Both the position numbers and the translations under genes were made by a program. Shown one piece after another: positions 32,706 through 33,731 of a stretch of 33,731 nt of DNA; the first letter of the stretch is position 1, and every line of letters begins with the position of its first letter. The notes under the pieces are model-generated. The model did not search any database, was not told the DNA's origin, and was given only the letters and a program-made list of their open reading frames with translations. Source of the DNA: Clostridiales bacterium (GTDB lineage Bacteria; Bacillota; Clostridia; Christensenellales; Aristaeellaceae); assembly GCA_012513645.1 (NCBI GenBank), contig JAAZBU010000089.1:1-33731 (forward strand), given 5' to 3'.

Positions 32706-33196
32706 TCGACAAGCTCAAGGCATTATTCAAGGACAGGGAATCCCTGCGCGAGCCCCTCACCTACATCCTGTATGGCGTGCTGACCACGCTGGTCAACTGG
32801 GTGGTCTATTTCCTGCTGACCGCCTGGCTGCGGCCGGACAGCTACCCCACGGCCAGCGCTGCGCGCGCGTGGATCCTCAACGGCTCGCAGATCACCGCCT
32901 GGCTGGTGTCGGTGGTGTTTGCCTACCTGACCAACCGGCGCTATGTGTTTCAAAGCAAGGTGCGGGGCGGCGCGGCGGTGCGGGAGTTCTTTCTGTTCGT
33001 ATCGGCAAGGGTATCCAGCTACCTGCTGTTTGACCTGCTGCTGTTCAACCTGTGCGTGTTCGCCCTGGGCCTCAACCACAGCGTGACCAAGCTGCTGATG
33101 AACGTGCTGGTGGTCATCTTCAACTACTTCGCCAGCAAGTTTGTCATCTTCCGCAAGGAAAGCAAATCAGGCAGCCAGCAACCCGACGGCCAATAG
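32702..33196 (+). CDS. GtrA family membrane protein
   Basis: This 164-residue protein has four hydrophobic segments (about 21-42, 62-80, 98-120 and 126-146) and the GtrA pattern: YGVLTTLVNWVVYFLL near the start, FAYLTNRRYVFQSK in the middle and NYFASKFVIFRK at the end. GtrA proteins are thought to flip polyisoprenyl-phosphate-linked sugars across the membrane for O-antigen, teichoic acid or protein glycosylation. The ATG overlaps the preceding stop (ATGA). It is the last gene of the operon, and its product could supply lipid-linked sugars to the GT-C-like protein. Confidence 0.92.
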   Translation: MIDKLKALFKDRESLREPLTYILYGVLTTLVNWVVYFLLTAWLRPDSYPTASAARAWILNGSQITAWLVSVVFAYLTNRRYVFQSKVRGGAAVREFFLFVSARVSSYLLFDLLLFNLCVFALGLNHSVTKLLMNVLVVIFNYFASKFVIFRKESKSGSQQPDGQ

Positions 33197-33217
33197 AAGC
33201 TTCTTAACAGAAATGCT

Positions 33218-33260
33218 GCAGCGCCGCACATTGAACTGTACGGCGCTGCTGCTTGTTTTT
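33218..33260 (+). terminator. terminator of envelope operon
   Basis: A perfect 9-bp GC stem (33218-33226 with 33241-33249), with three more possible pairs in the loop, is followed a few bases later by five T (33256-33260). It lies 21 bases after the gtrA stop and before a convergent gene. Confidence 0.75.
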
Positions 33261-33273
33261 GTTATATTCAGTA

Positions 33274-33731
33274 TCAGTTTCTGCTGCGGCTGTTGCTGCG
33301 GCTGAGCAAAATCAGGCGCGCCAGCTGCAGGATGGCGCCGATGGCGGCGGCCACATAGGTCAGCGAGGCGGCGCGCAGCACCTTGCGCACGCCCTGCTCC
33401 TCCTCGCGGGTGATGTATCCGCCGGCGTTGAGCATGGCAATGGCGCGGCGGCTGGCGTCAAACTCCACCGGCAGGGTGATCAGCGTAAAGACCACCGCCA
33501 GGCCAAACAGCACGATGCCCACCGTCACCAGCGCGGGGATGGACATCACAAGGCCCAGGATGACGATGGGCATGCTGAGGTTGGAGCCGATATTGACCAC
33601 CGGTACCAGCAGGCTGCGCAGCGCCAGGGGGCCATAGCCCTCCTTCTTCTGCATGGCGTGGCCGGCCTCATGGGCAGCAATGCCCAGCGCCGCCACGCTG
33701 GAGGAGCCATACACCCCCTCCGACAGACTGA
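33274..33731 (-). CDS. zinc metallopeptidase, YugP type, partial
   Basis: The frame is open to the right edge, so the N-terminus is missing; 152 residues are visible. The zinc-binding HEAGH (in GIAAHEAGHAMQ) and the following EGYGPLALRSLLVPVVNIGS fit the membrane Zn_peptidase_2 (YugP) family. Hydrophobic segments follow the active site. The EFDASRRAIAML motif supplies the likely third zinc ligand, Glu. Function is not well established beyond membrane-associated peptidase. It converges on the envelope operon. Confidence 0.93.
   Translation of the reverse strand, partial: SLSEGVYGSSSVAALGIAAHEAGHAMQKKEGYGPLALRSLLVPVVNIGSNLSMPIVILGLVMSIPALVTVGIVLFGLAVVFTLITLPVEFDASRRAIAMLNAGGYITREEEQGVRKVLRAASLTYVAAAIGAILQLARLILLSRSNSRSRN

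Overview
The window is about 33.7 kb of GC-rich bacterial chromosome, densely coding, with short Shine-Dalgarno-led genes packed into operons. The tig-clpP-clpX order, YitT, PucR/IclR/LacI-type regulators, a Gram-positive-style maltodextrin operon and a YugP-type metallopeptidase together suggest a high-GC member of the Bacillota (class Clostridia, possibly gut-associated). This placement is inference from gene content only. No rRNA, tRNA, CRISPR array, phage or intact insertion sequence was seen, and no gene-free stretch exceeds 300 bases.

Left part (1-6.5 kb). The protein-quality operon tig-clpP-clpX lies on the minus strand (clpX is cut by the window edge), followed by a minus-strand YitT-family membrane protein. 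On the plus strand are a PucR/CdaR-type regulator and a secreted S41 carboxy-terminal processing protease. A minus-strand flavodoxin faces the protease across a strong shared hairpin.

Middle part (6.5-16.2 kb). A broken C-terminal piece of a 4-hydroxy-2-oxovalerate aldolase sits beside an IclR regulator, apparently the relic of a lost catabolic cluster. Divergent from iclR are ychF and a tightly linked sugar-transfer-type ATP-grasp gene. Next comes a 1.1-kilo-residue peptidoglycan-binding repeat protein (ten MucBP-like repeats, the last four forming a recent two-repeat duplication). A DUF4342 membrane protein followed by an OmpR-type response regulator and histidine kinase closes this part.

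Sugar part (16.2-25.8 kb). A complete maltodextrin-use operon encodes a solute-binding protein, two permeases, a GH13 amylase, 4-alpha-glucanotransferase and glycogen/maltodextrin phosphorylase. It starts from a sigma-A-like promoter with a perfect cre/LacI-type operator just downstream. Between the binding-protein gene and the permeases lie a UUCG-capped terminator-like hairpin and a roughly 158-nt element with nested long-range complementarity. This element is the most unusual non-coding feature in the window. No transport ATPase is encoded, so a shared one elsewhere is likely.

Right part (25.8-33.7 kb). A minus-strand LacI regulator is translationally coupled to a D-serine dehydratase. Diverging from it is a four-gene, overlap-coupled plus-strand operon: a membrane-transporter-like/acyltransferase fusion, a large GT-C-like membrane protein, an 83-residue unknown and a GtrA flippase-like protein. 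This looks like an uncharacterised envelope lipid/glycan system. The window ends in a partial minus-strand zinc metallopeptidase.
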